DNA of 64,000 bases from Sorex araneus (Eukaryota; Chordata; Mammalia; Eulipotyphla; Soricidae). The stretch covers positions 217,312,000 to 217,375,999 of the forward strand of contig NC_073304.1 in the NCBI RefSeq assembly GCF_027595985.1, given 5' to 3'. The notes below the pieces were generated by a model. It saw only the letters and a list, made by a program, of their open reading frames with translations, did no database searches and had not been told where the DNA came from. Below, piece by piece: positions 12,455 to 23,154 of this stretch (positions are counted from its first letter, which is position 1; every line of letters begins with the position of its first letter). Made by a program: the position numbers and the translations under genes.

Positions 12455-13064
12455 AAACAAATTGAAGAGACAGTATAGCAGGTAAGGTGCTTGCACTCAG
12501 CCAGCTCACGTTCGACCATCACACGTGGTCCCTCCCCTGAGCTCTGCCAGGAATGATCCTTGAACACAAAGCCAGGAGAAAACTCGGAGCACTGCTGGGT
12601 GCAGTTAAAAAATATTAAAGGATTGTCCCGAGGTAAACAAATGCGCTACTCTTTTGATGTACAATAGCAAGGCATTTTGAAACAGCAGAATTTATAAAAT
12701 ACATGTGAAACAGAATGTGAATGTCTTTTAAATTTTTTGGCTTTGAGTTATTTGAGTGTTTTTTTTTAACTTTTTTAAAGATTTCCCCCAATTGGGGGCT
12801 GGAAAGATAGTACAGTTGATAAGGCATTTGCCTTGCGCATAGCCTATCAGGATTTGATCCCCAGCATCCCATAGGGTTCCCCAAGTACCACCAAGAGTAA
12901 TTCCTGAGTGTAGAGCCAGGAGTAATCCATGAGCATCACTAGGCTTGGCCCCAAAATAAACAAAATATTTCCCCTCCTTCCCTTCCCGTTGTTTCTCCTG
13001 TCAAGAAGACAGAGGTCATATGTGCTTTGCTTTGGTGGTTCCACACTAACTCGGTGCTTCCCAG

Positions 13065-13146
<82 letters not shown>

Positions 13147-14285
13147 CTCTCTTCTCCTCTCCTCTCCTCTCCTCTCCTCTCCACTCCTCTCTCTCCCTTT
13201 TACACATACAATTTAGTTGTGGTATTTGCTGGGGTATCACATTCATTTATTTGTGCCCACACACACTGGTGATCATAGTACCCACAGGTGGTCGCAGAGG
13301 TGTTGAGTGGGGGTAGGGGAGGACCAGGGGCCTCACTGTCCCTTCTTGGTGCTTGTGCGTCTTTAGTTGCAGTGCTTACAATCTTCCTGGCTCTGGGCAC
13401 CAGAGATGGCACATTCTGCTGCAGTGCCAGGAGGTCCAGACATCACACTTGGCACATGTGGCAACACCAGGGATCAAATTCATTACCTCATGCTTGCAAA
13501 ACCGGAGTCATTTAGCCACTGAGCTACGCCCAGGGCCAGAATGTGAACATTTGTAATGATAGAATTCTAAAGGAAAACTCTGCCCCGTTAATAATCTGGT
13601 GGTGGGGAGGGGCTGCCACAGAGTTAGTACGAAAGGTAAGGTGCCAGCCTTGCATGTGGCAACCCAGATTCGATCCTTGGCATCACATATGGTCCCTTGA
13701 ACAAAGAACCAGGAGTGATTCCTGAGCACACAGCCCCCTGAGCACTTCCCACTGCAAACACACCCTGCCCAAACATACAGAAGTATTCACTGGAACCAAA
13801 AAACTTTGGTGACAAGGACCAGTGTCCTGTGCCCCGCGGCTCCTGGCTTGAACTTTTTTTTTCTGTATTGCATTTCCAAAGAAGTGTTTTAAATCAATCC
13901 CTCTGCTGCGTCTGTCTTTCTGTCATTATGGATTTATATCTCATCCATTATCTTACTGACATTCAGTGAGGTTCAAGAGGGAGAGGAAATTAATACAATC
14001 GATCTCTAATTTTGATCCACAAGCTCCCCAAGGCTGACTGGGGACATTATCATGTGGGAAATAGATATCATCAGGGGACAGTCAGCGGCCTGCATTAAAG
14101 ATGCTGTTTTCGGGGCTAGGGTGATAGCACAGCAGGTAGGGCATTTGCCTTGCACATGGCCGACCCAGGTTCAATCCCCAGCATTGCATATCCCCGAGCA
14201 CCACCAGGAGTAATTCCTGAGTGCAGAGCCAAGAGTAACCCCTAAGCATTGCTGGGTGTGACCCCAAAAAAAAGGGGAAAAAAGA
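12455..14285. repeat. SINEs between the L1 and the GSDMB remnant
   Basis: Plus-strand copies at 12455-12620 (diverged), 12797-12960, 13610-13790 and 14113-14285; a diverged minus-strand copy at about 13270-13540. The 14113 copy has near-matching flanks (AAAGATGCTGTTTTC and AAAGATGCTTTTCTC). I see no gene in this stretch. Confidence 0.75.
13069..13195. repeat. (CT)n then (CCTCT)n microsatellite
   Basis: About 36 CT units pass into CTCCT-type pentamers. The pyrimidine strand is plus. The dinucleotide-to-pentamer change suggests stepwise slippage. Confidence 0.95.
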
Positions 14286-14319
14286 TGCTTTTCTCACAGA
14301 GCCAACAACTCTGAAAACA

Positions 14320-14520
14320 AGAGGTCCAAAGATCAAACTTAAAGATGTTCCTGTCAAGATGGTAGGCTGGGGACTGGGGGATGGGGGATGGGGAGGGGGA
14401 TACGAGGGAACCCTGGTGGAGGAGAAAAGACATGGCGTGGTGGGATTTTGCTGGAACAGTATGTCTGAAACACAAGTCATGAATATCTGTAAATCATGGT
14501 TCTTTAATTAAAAAAATTTT
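14320..14520 (+). mobile_element. Retroposon 3' end, diverged
   Basis: A G-rich stretch (GGACTGGGGGATGGGGGATG) is followed by a tail ending TTAATTAAAAAAATTTT. The layout resembles the other retroposon ends in the window but sequence similarity is weak. It lies just 3' of the last GSDMB remnant exon. Confidence 0.4.
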
Positions 14521-14648
14521 AAGATGCTGTTCTGTTCTGCCGATTGCGAGGGCTTGAGGGGGCGGGAGATGGGAGGAAGCTGAGCGGGGAAGGGACCGGT
14601 CGAGGCTGGTGGGGTGGACGGATGACACGCTGATGTCGTTAGGCAGAC

Positions 14649-14778
14649 ACAGCATGCTTCCCACTTGGCTACAGCAGGACAGAGCAGCAAGGCAGGGGAC
14701 GCCCAGGGTCTGTCTGTCCGAGTCCCAGCTCCCAGCCTCGGGCGGCTCTGCCCAGCTTGGCTCCAGGTGACGCTCCAC
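14649..14778 (-). pseudogene. GSDMB: GSDMB remnant: last exon
   Basis: Acceptor TTCTTCCCAG, then 'VERHLEPSWAEPPEAGSWDS' and 'LAALSCCSQVGSML', matching the gasdermin C-terminus. The frame stays open past the expected stop, to about 14497, so the native stop seems to be lost. Confidence 0.75.
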
Positions 14779-14919
14779 CTGGGAAGAAAGCCCCGAAGCC
14801 GAAACTAGACACCGTGTGTGTCAGGCACTTGGTCACACTGCTCCATCCACACTCGGGGCAGCTCAGCCACCCTTCACGAGCCTGTCCCGCGGGGCCTGGG
14901 GGTACCACAGCTGGTGCCC

Positions 14920-15055
14920 GAGAGATCGTCCAGTGGGTATGGCACTTGCTGTGTATCCCACAGATTTGGTCCCTGGCACCTCATATGGTCCCCAGAACAC
15001 TGCCTGAGCACTGCTTGGTGTGACCCAACCCCTCACCCCCCCCCCCAAAAAAAGG
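14920..15055 (+). repeat. SOR-type SINE in a GSDMB-remnant intron
   Basis: A diverged plus-strand copy with TTTGGTCCCTGGCACC in place of the B-box region and a C-run/A-run tail. It lies between the last two remnant exons. Confidence 0.65.
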
Positions 15056-15244
15056 AATGTCCCAACCACCATCTGGGACACACAATAGGACCCCTCCCAG
15101 ATTTCCCTGGGACAATGTTTCCCGGTGACAATGTTTGAGGGAATTGTCACCAACCGGTAGCAAGGCGAAAACTGACAGAATTGTGCTGTCTGAAACTCTG
15201 GCAGCCTCAGTCACTGTGACCTGGCCCGCAGCCCAGGCTCTCAC

Positions 15245-15313
15245 CTTTTCCTTCCTCTGGGACAGGGTCCCTGCCTCGAGGACCTCAGCCACAAGCTGTT
15301 GCTCCTCAGACAG
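15245..15313 (-). pseudogene. GSDMB: GSDMB remnant: short C-terminal exon
   Basis: Acceptor ACCACAG, donor GTGAGA, 69 bases. The frame is intact and reads 'LSEEQQLVAEVLEAGTLSQR' and KEK. This is the least damaged exon and the clearest sign that the locus is GSDMB. Confidence 0.87.
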
Positions 15314-15586
15314 CTGTGGTTTGGGGGGGCGGCACAAAAGAGGGTGGGTTGGCCAGCAGGAGGGAGGAACAGGGCTGCACACTCCATCAGAGCAGGGCTG
15401 GAAGCTGAGGGCAGCCCCGGGTGGGAGCCTTACTGCTGTCCGCCCCACCCCTGCTGGTGGTCAGCAGGATATCTACGTGCCCAGGGAGATGACCACTGTC
15501 TGGGAGGTGAATGTCCTTCACAGAGTGTAAAGGGCACCGGTTCCCCTGCATTTCCAAGATCTGGTTCCCCACTGGCCCCTCCTTAC

Positions 15587-15690
15587 CCATCAGTGACTCC
15601 AGGAAGTTCAGTATCATTTCCGTGCACTCCCTTAGCAAGATCCCGGCTGAGGAGCCTCTGGAGCCGCCATCTGTACAAGACCTCAACAGA
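15587..15690 (-). pseudogene. GSDMB: GSDMB remnant: C-terminal domain exon
   Basis: Polypyrimidine acceptor CTGGCCCCAG and donor GTAAGG. The first part matches in one frame ('SVEVLYRWRLQRLLS') and the second in another ('SAGILLRECTEMILNFLESL'), so an internal frameshift is present. Joined at these sites it is also out of phase with the next exon. Confidence 0.82.
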
Positions 15691-15757
15691 CTGGGGCCAG
15701 GAGGAGGTGGGGGGAAAGAATAAACTCCTGCAAGAGCGGCCTAACTGCCTCTGCCCA

Positions 15758-15758
15758 C

Positions 15759-15790
<32 letters not shown>

Positions 15791-16100
15791 CCTATCCTGG
15801 ACCTCTTACTCTGCTCCAGAGCTTGCTGCTGCTTGTAATCATGGAGACACCGAGTGAGGCAGCTCAGCACATCCTTTTGTTCACACTCATCAGATCTACA
15901 GGCTTTTCACCATGTCCTGCACCTTCTCCTTTACATTTCTGGAATCCTCCAAACTTGAGTCACACTCTGTCGAGGCAAGTATTAAGAGCCAGAGATGTGG
16001 CTCAGCAGTAAAGTACTTGCATTGTGTATGTGTGTGTGTGTAAGGCCCTGGGTTCAATCCCCAGAACCCCCAGCCCCCCCACCTCCCTCTCTGTGTGCGT

Positions 16101-16137
<37 letters not shown>

Positions 16138-16560
16138 GAGCCACCCAGTCCACACTATTCCCAAATCCCCTGAGATACACCTCTTGGTATGCCATTCAAT
16201 AGAGGCCATTTCTGCACCTCCCCTTCTTCCAGTCTTGTCCTATTAAAATGAGGCATACTCTCCCCAAATGTCCACCATCATTGCCTCCTGATGACCCTAT
16301 TTCCACCTCCCAGCCCATGCTCCAGATTCTTCTCTACTTCCAGAAATCAAAACAGACTTCATGCTTATTTGAGTGCGGACCTTAGGGCTGGAGAGAGAGA
16401 ACAGAAGCTAAGGTGCTCGTCTTTCGTGCTGCTGGTCCTGGGTCGATCCCTGGCGCCACATATGCCAACCAATCCTGATTCTGGTCTCTATTCCAGCTCT
16501 TTAGAAAAGCACAGGACCCCCAAGCCATGGGAGAGATTGTCCCTCACCACAGAGCCAAGA
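15758..16560. repeat. CA microsatellites and tRNA-like SINE fragments
   Basis: (CA)n at 15758-15790 and 16100-16134. A tRNA-like fragment at about 15990-16070 (GTGGCTCAGCAGTAAAGTAC ... GGTTCAATCCCCAG) belongs to a family different from the SOR copies. A SOR copy at 16385-16560 is interrupted at its 3' end by the retroposon that follows and resumes at about 17129. Confidence 0.7.
15810..15966 (-). pseudogene. GSDMB: GSDMB remnant: C-terminal domain exon
   Basis: Acceptor CCTCGACAG, then 'SSLEDSRNVKEKVQDMVKSL' followed directly by TAG. A frameshift later restores similarity as 'EQKDVLSCLTRCLHDYKQQQ'. The donor GTAAGA sits after the last base at 15810. Confidence 0.83.
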
Positions 16561-16564
16561 AGAG

Positions 16565-17128
16565 CTTTTTTAAAAAAAATTTTTATTGAATCACCATGAG
16601 AAAAGTTACAAAGCTTTCAGGTTTAAGTCTCAGTCATACAATGATCAAACCCCCATCCCTTCACCAGTGCACATGTTCCACCACCAAGAACCCCAGTATA
16701 CCTCCCATCCCCACCCCACACCTGTATGGCTGATGATTTTCACTTTACTCTCTCTTTACTTTGATTACATTCAATATTTCAACAGAAAACTCACTATTCT
16801 TATTATTTGGAGTTTTCCCCCAACAATCAGACCTGCCGAAAACTCGTCATTTGATAATTTGTTTTTCATTGTTGAGAATGAAGAGCATTTGGATTTCTGG
16901 TATTTTAGTAATTAAGTCCAGGAAAATTTCTGCCAGAAGTCGCATCACTGCAAGCTCATACCTCTGTGTAGTGGGCTCTAAAAGATGGTGGCCACCACGC
17001 TGCTGCTGCCACTGAAAGGGAAGGCCAAGGGAGAAAAACCTTTCCTCTCCCAGGGCGGCATGGGGCCGTAGCTTAGTTCACAGTCTAGAGGCATTTCTGC
17101 AAGAAGCCGCTGGATTCCAAAAGTCAAG
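16565..17128 (-). mobile_element. L1-like retroposon nested in a SINE
   Basis: The minus strand ends with GGTGATTCAATAAAAATTTT. Flanking copies of AGCCAAGAAGAGCTT / AGTCAAGAAGAGCTT are a target-site duplication. In the sense direction it contains two partial repeats of the 'GGCAGAAAT...GACT' unit seen in the 19 kb and 46 kb copies. About 560 bases; no ORF. Confidence 0.8.
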
Positions 17129-17189
17129 AAGAGCTTCTGAGTACTACCAGTGTGGCCTCAGAACAAACAAATTTTTTTTAAAGTGCAGA

Positions 17190-18070
17190 CTTTTAAACCA
17201 GAGAGAGACAGCAAACAGACAGAGTGCATGGTTTACTCTGTGTGGAGCCCTGGATCAATCCTCTGTGCCATACGGTTCCCTGCACACCCTAGGGAGCAAC
17301 ACCTGAGTACAGAGCTGGTAATAGTCCCCAGGCATCACCGGGGTGCCACCAGAATAAAAATAAAGTGCAGGGGCTGGAGCAATAGCACAGTGGGGTAGGG
17401 CATTTGCCTTGCATGCAGCCGACCCGGGTTCAATTCCCAGCATCCATATGGTCCCCTGGCTCTGCCAGGAGTAATTCCTGAGTGCAGAGCCAGGAGTAAG
17501 CCCTGTGCATTGCCGGGTGTGACCCAAAAAGGAAAAAAAAAAAGTGCAACCCAGAGAGATGGCACAGCAGGTCAGGAACTTTCCTTATAAGTATCTAACC
17601 CAACTTTGATCCCTAGCATCCTATAGGGTTCCTGAGTGCAGAGTCAGGAGTAAGCCCTGAGCACAGCAAGGTATGGCCCAAACACTAAATAAATAAATAA
17701 ATAAATAAATAAGGCACACCAAGAATAGTGTGAAGGGCCGGATATATAATAAGAGCGGGTAGGGCATTTGCCTTGCATGCAGCTGACCTGGGTTCAATCT
17801 CCAGCATCTCATATGGTCTCCCAAGAGTATCCCCTGACCATCACTGGGTGTGAACCAAAAAAGCAAAAAACAAAATTTTAAAGAATAGTGTGAAGTTAAA
17901 GTAGCAATACAGACCAACTGAGGAGTGATTTAAAATCCAGACAAGTGACCAAAGAGGCCACTTAGCAGGCTGCATGTATGCCTGGCATGCGGAGGCCTGG
18001 GTCCTACCGCAGAACCAGCAGTATCTCATCAGCATGGCCAGGTATGTCCCCAAAGGACTGAAATAAACAT
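17190..18070 (+). repeat. Tandem series of SINE insertions
   Basis: Copies at 17190-17365, 17368-17540, 17545-17690 (diverged, ending in (AAAT)n), 17740-17875 and about 17950-18070. The 17368 copy is flanked by AAAGTGCA on both sides. Confidence 0.8.
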
Positions 18071-18079
18071 AATAAAGCA

Positions 18080-18499
18080 GCCCTCATTGATCATGCTAGA
18101 AGCCCCATCCCTGTCAGCTTGCACACACGACAGTGTTCACACAGTGAAGTCTGCAGCCCCCTGCCCACAGCCTGCAGGAACAGGCCTGGATGACTCCAGG
18201 GAAACCCGCCATGGACCCTCAGTTGGTCACTCAGCAAATCTGGGTCAGAGCAGGGACTGGACTCAATCCTCTATTCCAGCCCTTTAGAAACACAGGTTTC
18301 CGCACTTTAGCAAGCCGGACCTTGCTAGAAATGGACCTGCAGTGCCCACAACTTGTAGGGTTTCTTAAATGAGATCTCTACCACACCCAGACCCCTCTCT
18401 ATCTTTCTCTGTCTATGTGTCTCTGTCTCTGCCTCTCTTGTCTCTGTCTCTGTCTCTCTCTCTACATATATAGATAGATAGGTATATATTATATATATG

Positions 18500-18535
<36 letters not shown>

Positions 18536-18970
18536 TCTTCTCTCTTTTCTCTCTCTGCCTTTCGAAGACCACTGGGCAATAGAGCCCTCTGGGACCCAGG
18601 AAAAGGCTGCTGTTCCACCAGAGACCACATTCAGAATCACAGATCTTGTTGACTAACGCATTCATTTCAAGTCAGGATAACGGTGGTACAGGAAGTTGTG
18701 GAGCTGCAGACCTAGGACTTATCCTGAGACCATCTCACTCCTTTCCCACTGCTCCTTCACAGCGCTGCCAAGTGAGATTCAGGTGTTCACACAGTGACGG
18801 GACTTTGAGACCAGTAAGCAAAGGCGCCAGTGCACAGACCCACACAGAGCGAGTCAGACCTGCGAGCCCCAGAGTCAGAGGCCAGCACGTAATCCACCTG
18901 CTTTTCCCTGTTTCCTCCTGCTTTCCATGGGCCCTGGGTGGTCCATGCTACATTTTCAATCTAAAAAACC
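18080..18970. other. Unassigned stretch with an AT-rich microsatellite
   Basis: No exon or element is recognised in most of this interval, which lies where GSDMB linker exons would be expected. A TATA-rich run occupies about 18460-18536, preceded by a CTCTGTCT-rich stretch. Confidence 0.6.
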
Positions 18971-18976
18971 CTATAG

Positions 18977-19150
18977 GGCTGGGACAGTAGCACAGCAGGT
19001 AGGGTGTTCGCCTTGCACATGGCCGACCCAGGTTCGATTCCCAGCATCCCATATGGTCCCCTGAGCACCGCCAGGGGTAATTCCTAAGTGCACAGCCAAG
19101 AGTGACCCCTGTGCATCACCAGATGTGACCCAAAAAAACAAAAAAATAAA
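18977..19150 (+). repeat. SOR-type SINE with target-site duplication
   Basis: Complete copy with GGTTCGATTCCCAGCATCCC and an A-rich tail, flanked by AAAAACCCTATAG on both sides. Confidence 0.9.
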
Positions 19151-19240
19151 AACCACAAGAATGAAAAAACAAAAACCCTATAGCTCCAGGTTATTGATTA
19201 TTGACTATTGATTATCCTCTTTTTAAAAAGAGTATCCTGC

Positions 19241-20265
19241 TGGTGGGTGGAACTAGCCCCTCTCCCTGCCCCGATGAGGCCCCAAGTAGCCACCCACCAA
19301 TGACTCCTTGCTCCTGAACGGCCATGATCCCAGAGGCACACAAACCAATCTCAGAACCCAGAGGCTTTTGGCAGAAATGCATCTGGACTGAGCATTAAAC
19401 TACGGCGCCGTGCCACCCTGGGCGAGGAAAAGTGTCCCTTCCACCTTTTCTCCTCGGTGGCGCGATGGTTGCCACCTTTTCAGAGCCTATTGGATAGCCA
19501 GGTATAAGACTACAGTGACGTGACACGCAGACCTCACAGGATGGGTCTGGAACTGGCCCCCCTCCCCACCCCAACAAAGCCCTGAGTTGCCACCCATGAA
19601 CGGCTCCTGGCTCCTGAATGGCAGAGGCACAAAAACCAATCTCAAAACCCAGAGGCTTTTGGAAGAAATCCCTCCAGACTTATTACTAAAATATCAGAAA
19701 TCCAAAATCCTGTGGCCACTTTGTGGCTGTACGACATCACATGCTCGTCATAATCAACAATAAAAAACAAATTATCGGGGGCTGGAGAGATAGCACAGCG
19801 GGTAGGGCATTTGCCTTGCACGCGGCCGACCCAGGTTCAAATCCCAACATCCCATATGGTCCCCTGAGCACGGCCAGGGGTAATTCCTGAGTGCAGAGCC
19901 AGGAGTAACCCCTGTGCATCGCCAGGTGTGACCCAAAAAGCAAAATAAATAAATAAATAAATAAAAAACAAATTATCTAATGATGCCTTTTCAGCAGGTC
20001 TGGTTGTTGAGGAAAATTCTGAATAATAATGGTGGGTCTTTTGTCGAAATATTGAATGTGATCGAAGTGGAAAGAGAGTAAAATGGAAATCATCTGCCAC
20101 ATAGGCAGGGGGAGGGGTGGCATAGGGAGTGTACTGGGGTTCTTGGTGGTGGAAAATGTGCACTGGTGAAGGGATGGATGTTTGATCATTGTATGACTGA
20201 GACTTAAACTGGAAAGCTTTGTAAACGTTCTTATAGTGATTCAATTAAAAAAATTTAAAAAGGAG
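19241..20265 (+). mobile_element. L1-like retroposon with internal direct repeat
   Basis: Two direct copies of a unit of roughly 305 bases can be aligned (about 19245-19400 and 19550-19680: ...CTCCTGAA, AGAGGCACAAAAACC, CCCAGAGGCTTTTGG). Then comes the common 3' tail (GGTGGTGGAAAATGTGCACT, GTATGACTGAGACTTAAACT) ending in AATTAAAAAAATTT. The flanks AAAAAGAGTATCCTG / AAAAAGGAGAATATCCTG look like a target-site duplication. A SOR SINE is nested at 19779-19960. Confidence 0.75.
19779..19960 (+). repeat. SOR-type SINE nested in the retroposon
   Basis: Full-length copy with an (AAAT)n tail. The flanks AATAAAAAACAAATTATC are duplicated exactly, proving insertion after the host retroposon. Confidence 0.92.
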
Positions 20266-20274
20266 AATATCCTG

Positions 20275-21270
20275 GGCCAGAGAGAGAGGGGATAGCAGGA
20301 CAGTGCCTGCCTTGCACATGGCCAATCCCATCAGATCCCTGGCCCTGCACACAGGTCCCTGAGCACCTCCAGGTGTGACCCCTGAGTCCCACTGGGTGTG
20401 GCACCAAAACCAAAAGAACTAAACTGGGTATCCTTGTCTGTTCTCAAATGTTGAACAGAAGACCCAGAAGTTTACTCATCTTTTGGAAAAGAACTTTTTT
20501 TTGTCCAAGTAGATATCTAACTCACACAGCACGGAAAGAGAAACAGTTATCAAAAGTGAGTTTTCTCTAAGTTCTTCTTCCTAGTCCCTCCTCCGCCCCA
20601 CACCCTGCCCCCAACCCTACAGTTATGACTGGAAGTGAACACACGCAGAGAAGGACGATGTCCAGAGGGAGATCCCGGGTCGCCGGCAGTCCTCACTCAA
20701 AACTTCCCCTACCTCTAAGCTCAGCAGAGCTCCCCCTGGCTGACACCCCACTCCCACTTGTATGTTCAGCCCTCCCCCTGCCCCCCACCCACTCTTCTTA
20801 CTCATCACATCCTTCTTGTGGAGGAAGAGCTTTACTGGTCAACAGGCCAGGACTGATTGGGGGTGATGGTCACTTTGCTCTGGTACTAGGGAAAAGAAGG
20901 TCACACGGATTGATCCATGGGTGCCCTGCAGCTGCTCTTCCCTGCCCGTCCAAACCATCCCGGGAAGTAGGTATTTTATTCCCATTTTACAGACAAAAGA
21001 ACTGAGGGTCAGCTGAGCCAGTTTCAGCTGAGCCAGCTGAAAACAGTAAGAGCTGAAATGGAACCCACATCAGACCATAAAACTCAGGCGGGGGCGGGGG
21101 GCAGAGTAATAGTACAGCAGGTAGGGCGTCTGCCTTGCACGCGGCTGACCTGGGCTCAATCCATGTCATCCCATACAGTCCCCTGAGCACCTCCAGGAGT
21201 GATTCCTGAGTGCAGAACCAGCAGTAACCCCTGAGCACTGCCAGGTGTGGCCCCAAAACAAATAAACAAA
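20275..21270 (+). repeat. SINEs and a MIR fragment
   Basis: SOR copies at 20275-20420 (diverged) and 21085-21270. Around 20965-21040, TTCCCATTTTACAGACAAAA followed by GAACTGAGGGTCAG is the conserved part of an ancient MIR SINE. Between 20430 and 20960 I see no gene. Confidence 0.7.
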
Positions 21271-21599
21271 AAATATATACATATATATGTGCGAGATCCA
21301 CCCTTTTTGGTTTAGCAGCTATGAATCATTTTTGTTGAAGTCAGTTTCACACACATACTGTCTCTCCACACCCTGACCAAGGCACCCCTGCCCTCCCACC
21401 TGCCCCAGGTCAGCTCTGTGGGCCTGCTGTCCAGTTCCTCTGCCCTTGTCCATGGTTCCCTCTTGCTGTGTGTCCGCAGGTCTCACACACGAGAGACCCT
21501 CGTGTCGGCCCCTCTCCGGTTCCATTCGCGCCACTGCAGGTATGATTTCTCTCCTCCTTACAGCTCGTCGTGCTCCCTCGTCTGTATACGAGACAGTTG

Positions 21600-22335
21600 C
21601 TGGTTCTGATCATCGTAGTCGGGCTTCTGGGTTGTTTCCGTGTCTCAATATCATAGTGGGTGCTGCAGTGAACATAGGTCCTTCGGAATTAATGTCTGGG
21701 TGATAGCACAGTGGGTAGGACGTTTGCCTCAGCTGACCCGGGTTCGATTCCTCTGTCCCTCTCAGAGAGCCCGGCAAGCTACCGAGAGTATCCCGCCCAC
21801 ACGGCAGAGCCTGGCAAGCTACCTGTGGCATATTTGATATGCCAAAAACAGTAACAACAAGTCTCACAATGGAGATGTTACTGGTGCTCACTCAAGCAAA
21901 TCGATGAGCAATGGTTTGACAGTGATACAGTGATATAACTATAAATATATAGTTATATATTAAACATATATATAACTATATATATACATATCTCCAGGAA
22001 ATGTTTACTGGGATCTGTTCTGTCCCAGACACTGCATCTTCTGCCTGAGGAGGCTCCACCCACTTAACGGTGCTCTGTGGGAAGTACTGGAAGCAAATAG
22101 CAAAGGGCACCAGTCAGAGCAAAGGTAGGAGCTTAGTGATCACCCACATCTTTTCTTAGGCAAGAAGAGACGTTGTAAGGAGGCCAAGGAGGGAGCTGGA
22201 GAGATGCTACAGCAGCACACCCAAGCCAGGTCCAACCCCGGGCACTGCATGTGTCCCCCAAGGACCACAAGGGGTCATCTTTAAGTTCGGAGCCAGGAAT
22301 AAATCTAGAGCAACACAGGGTGTGGTCCCCAAAAA
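21600..22335 (+). repeat. L1 scrap, type II SINE and SOR SINE
   Basis: TTCTGGGTTGTTTCCGTGTC with GGTGCTGCAGTGAACATAGG (about 21625-21695) is L1 antisense. A type II SINE follows at 21697-21935 (SOR-like head, then CCGGCAAGCTACCGAGAG and ATTTGATATGCCAAAAACAG). A TA-rich stretch at 21930-22000 and a diverged SOR copy at 22195-22335 complete the interval. Confidence 0.75.
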
Positions 22336-22480
22336 AACTATGGACGGGTGGTCAAGGAGCAGTGAGACCACTGAGGGAGGGCCGCCAAGGAAGAACTGAG
22401 AATCCTGAGATCTGCCCACCCCCAATAATGCAGCTGCCGGCCCCTGATAATTCAGTGCTGAGGCCCCTCCAGGCCCTCAC

Positions 22481-22906
22481 CTCACTCTTCCATTTAATGC
22501 CTAAAAAATTCATCTCACTGCAAAAATTATTTTGCCAGTTATTCTTCAGGGTGGGCTGGAGCGAGAGCACAGTGGGTAGGGCGTTTGCCTTGCACGCGGC
22601 TGACCCAGGTTCCATTTTTCCGCCCCTCTCGGAGAGCCCGGCAAGCTACCGAGAGTATCCCGCCCACACGGCAGAGCCTGGCAAGCTCCCCGTGGCGTAT
22701 TTGATATGCCAAAAACAGTAACAAGTCTCACAATGGAGACGTTACTGGTGCCCACTGAAGCAAATTGATGAGCAATGGTTTGACAGTGATACAGCGATTC
22801 TTGGGGGTTGCCCGCTCCATCTTCTCCAGTTTCCGTCTCCACATACAGGTCTGTTTTCCTTTTGCAGCATTTTTGAAACAAAAGGGGTAGTTCTGCCTTC
22901 AGCCTC
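22481..22906 (-). pseudogene. GSDMB: GSDMB remnant: third coding exon, split by a SINE
   Basis: The acceptor CCCTTCCAG precedes 22906. 'RRLKAELPLLFQKCC' and 'KTDLYVETETGEDG' are legible down to about 22797; a type II SINE occupies 22551-22796. The exon resumes as 'NNFCSEMNFLGIKWKSE' and ends at a GTGAGG donor (GT at 22479-22480 in plus coordinates). ATTCTT flanks the SINE on both sides. Confidence 0.8.
22551..22796 (+). mobile_element. Type II SINE inside a GSDMB exon remnant
   Basis: It shares the SOR head (GCACAGTGGGTAGGGCGTTT, GACCCAGGTTCC) but its tail is unrelated (CGGAGAGCCCGGCAAGCTAC, GGCGTATTTGATATGCC, GAGCAATGGTTTGACAGTG). ATTCTT lies on both sides. It separates the two halves of the third coding exon remnant. 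Confidence 0.85.
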
Positions 22907-23154
22907 CTGGAAGGGTGGTGAGGAGATGAGCAGTCAGATCTCAGAGGGCCCCTCCCCACCACCCTTTTCCCTCTCCATCAGCTGTTCCATGTTGAGATTA
23001 AGTGCTCGGGAGGCTGCGAGCCCAGGAATACAGCACCCCATCCTACATTCGCCACATTGCGGGGTGAGGAGTGCAACTAGCACTTGTGTGAGCTCCACGA
23101 GACAGTTCTCACGTTGCTTCCTGTAACCCTCCCTCTGCACGGCCCCAGGAGAAG

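Noticed and set aside
18640-18960. Possible GSDMB linker exon ('VDYVLASDSGARRSD' on the minus strand)
   Set aside because: Similarity is too weak and no polypyrimidine acceptor precedes it.
22000-22180. Possible GSDMB exon with 'FPQSTVKWVEPPQAED' after an acceptor-like TTGCTTCCAG
   Set aside because: The splice-like context is fair, but the residues do not match any part of a gasdermin that I recognise.
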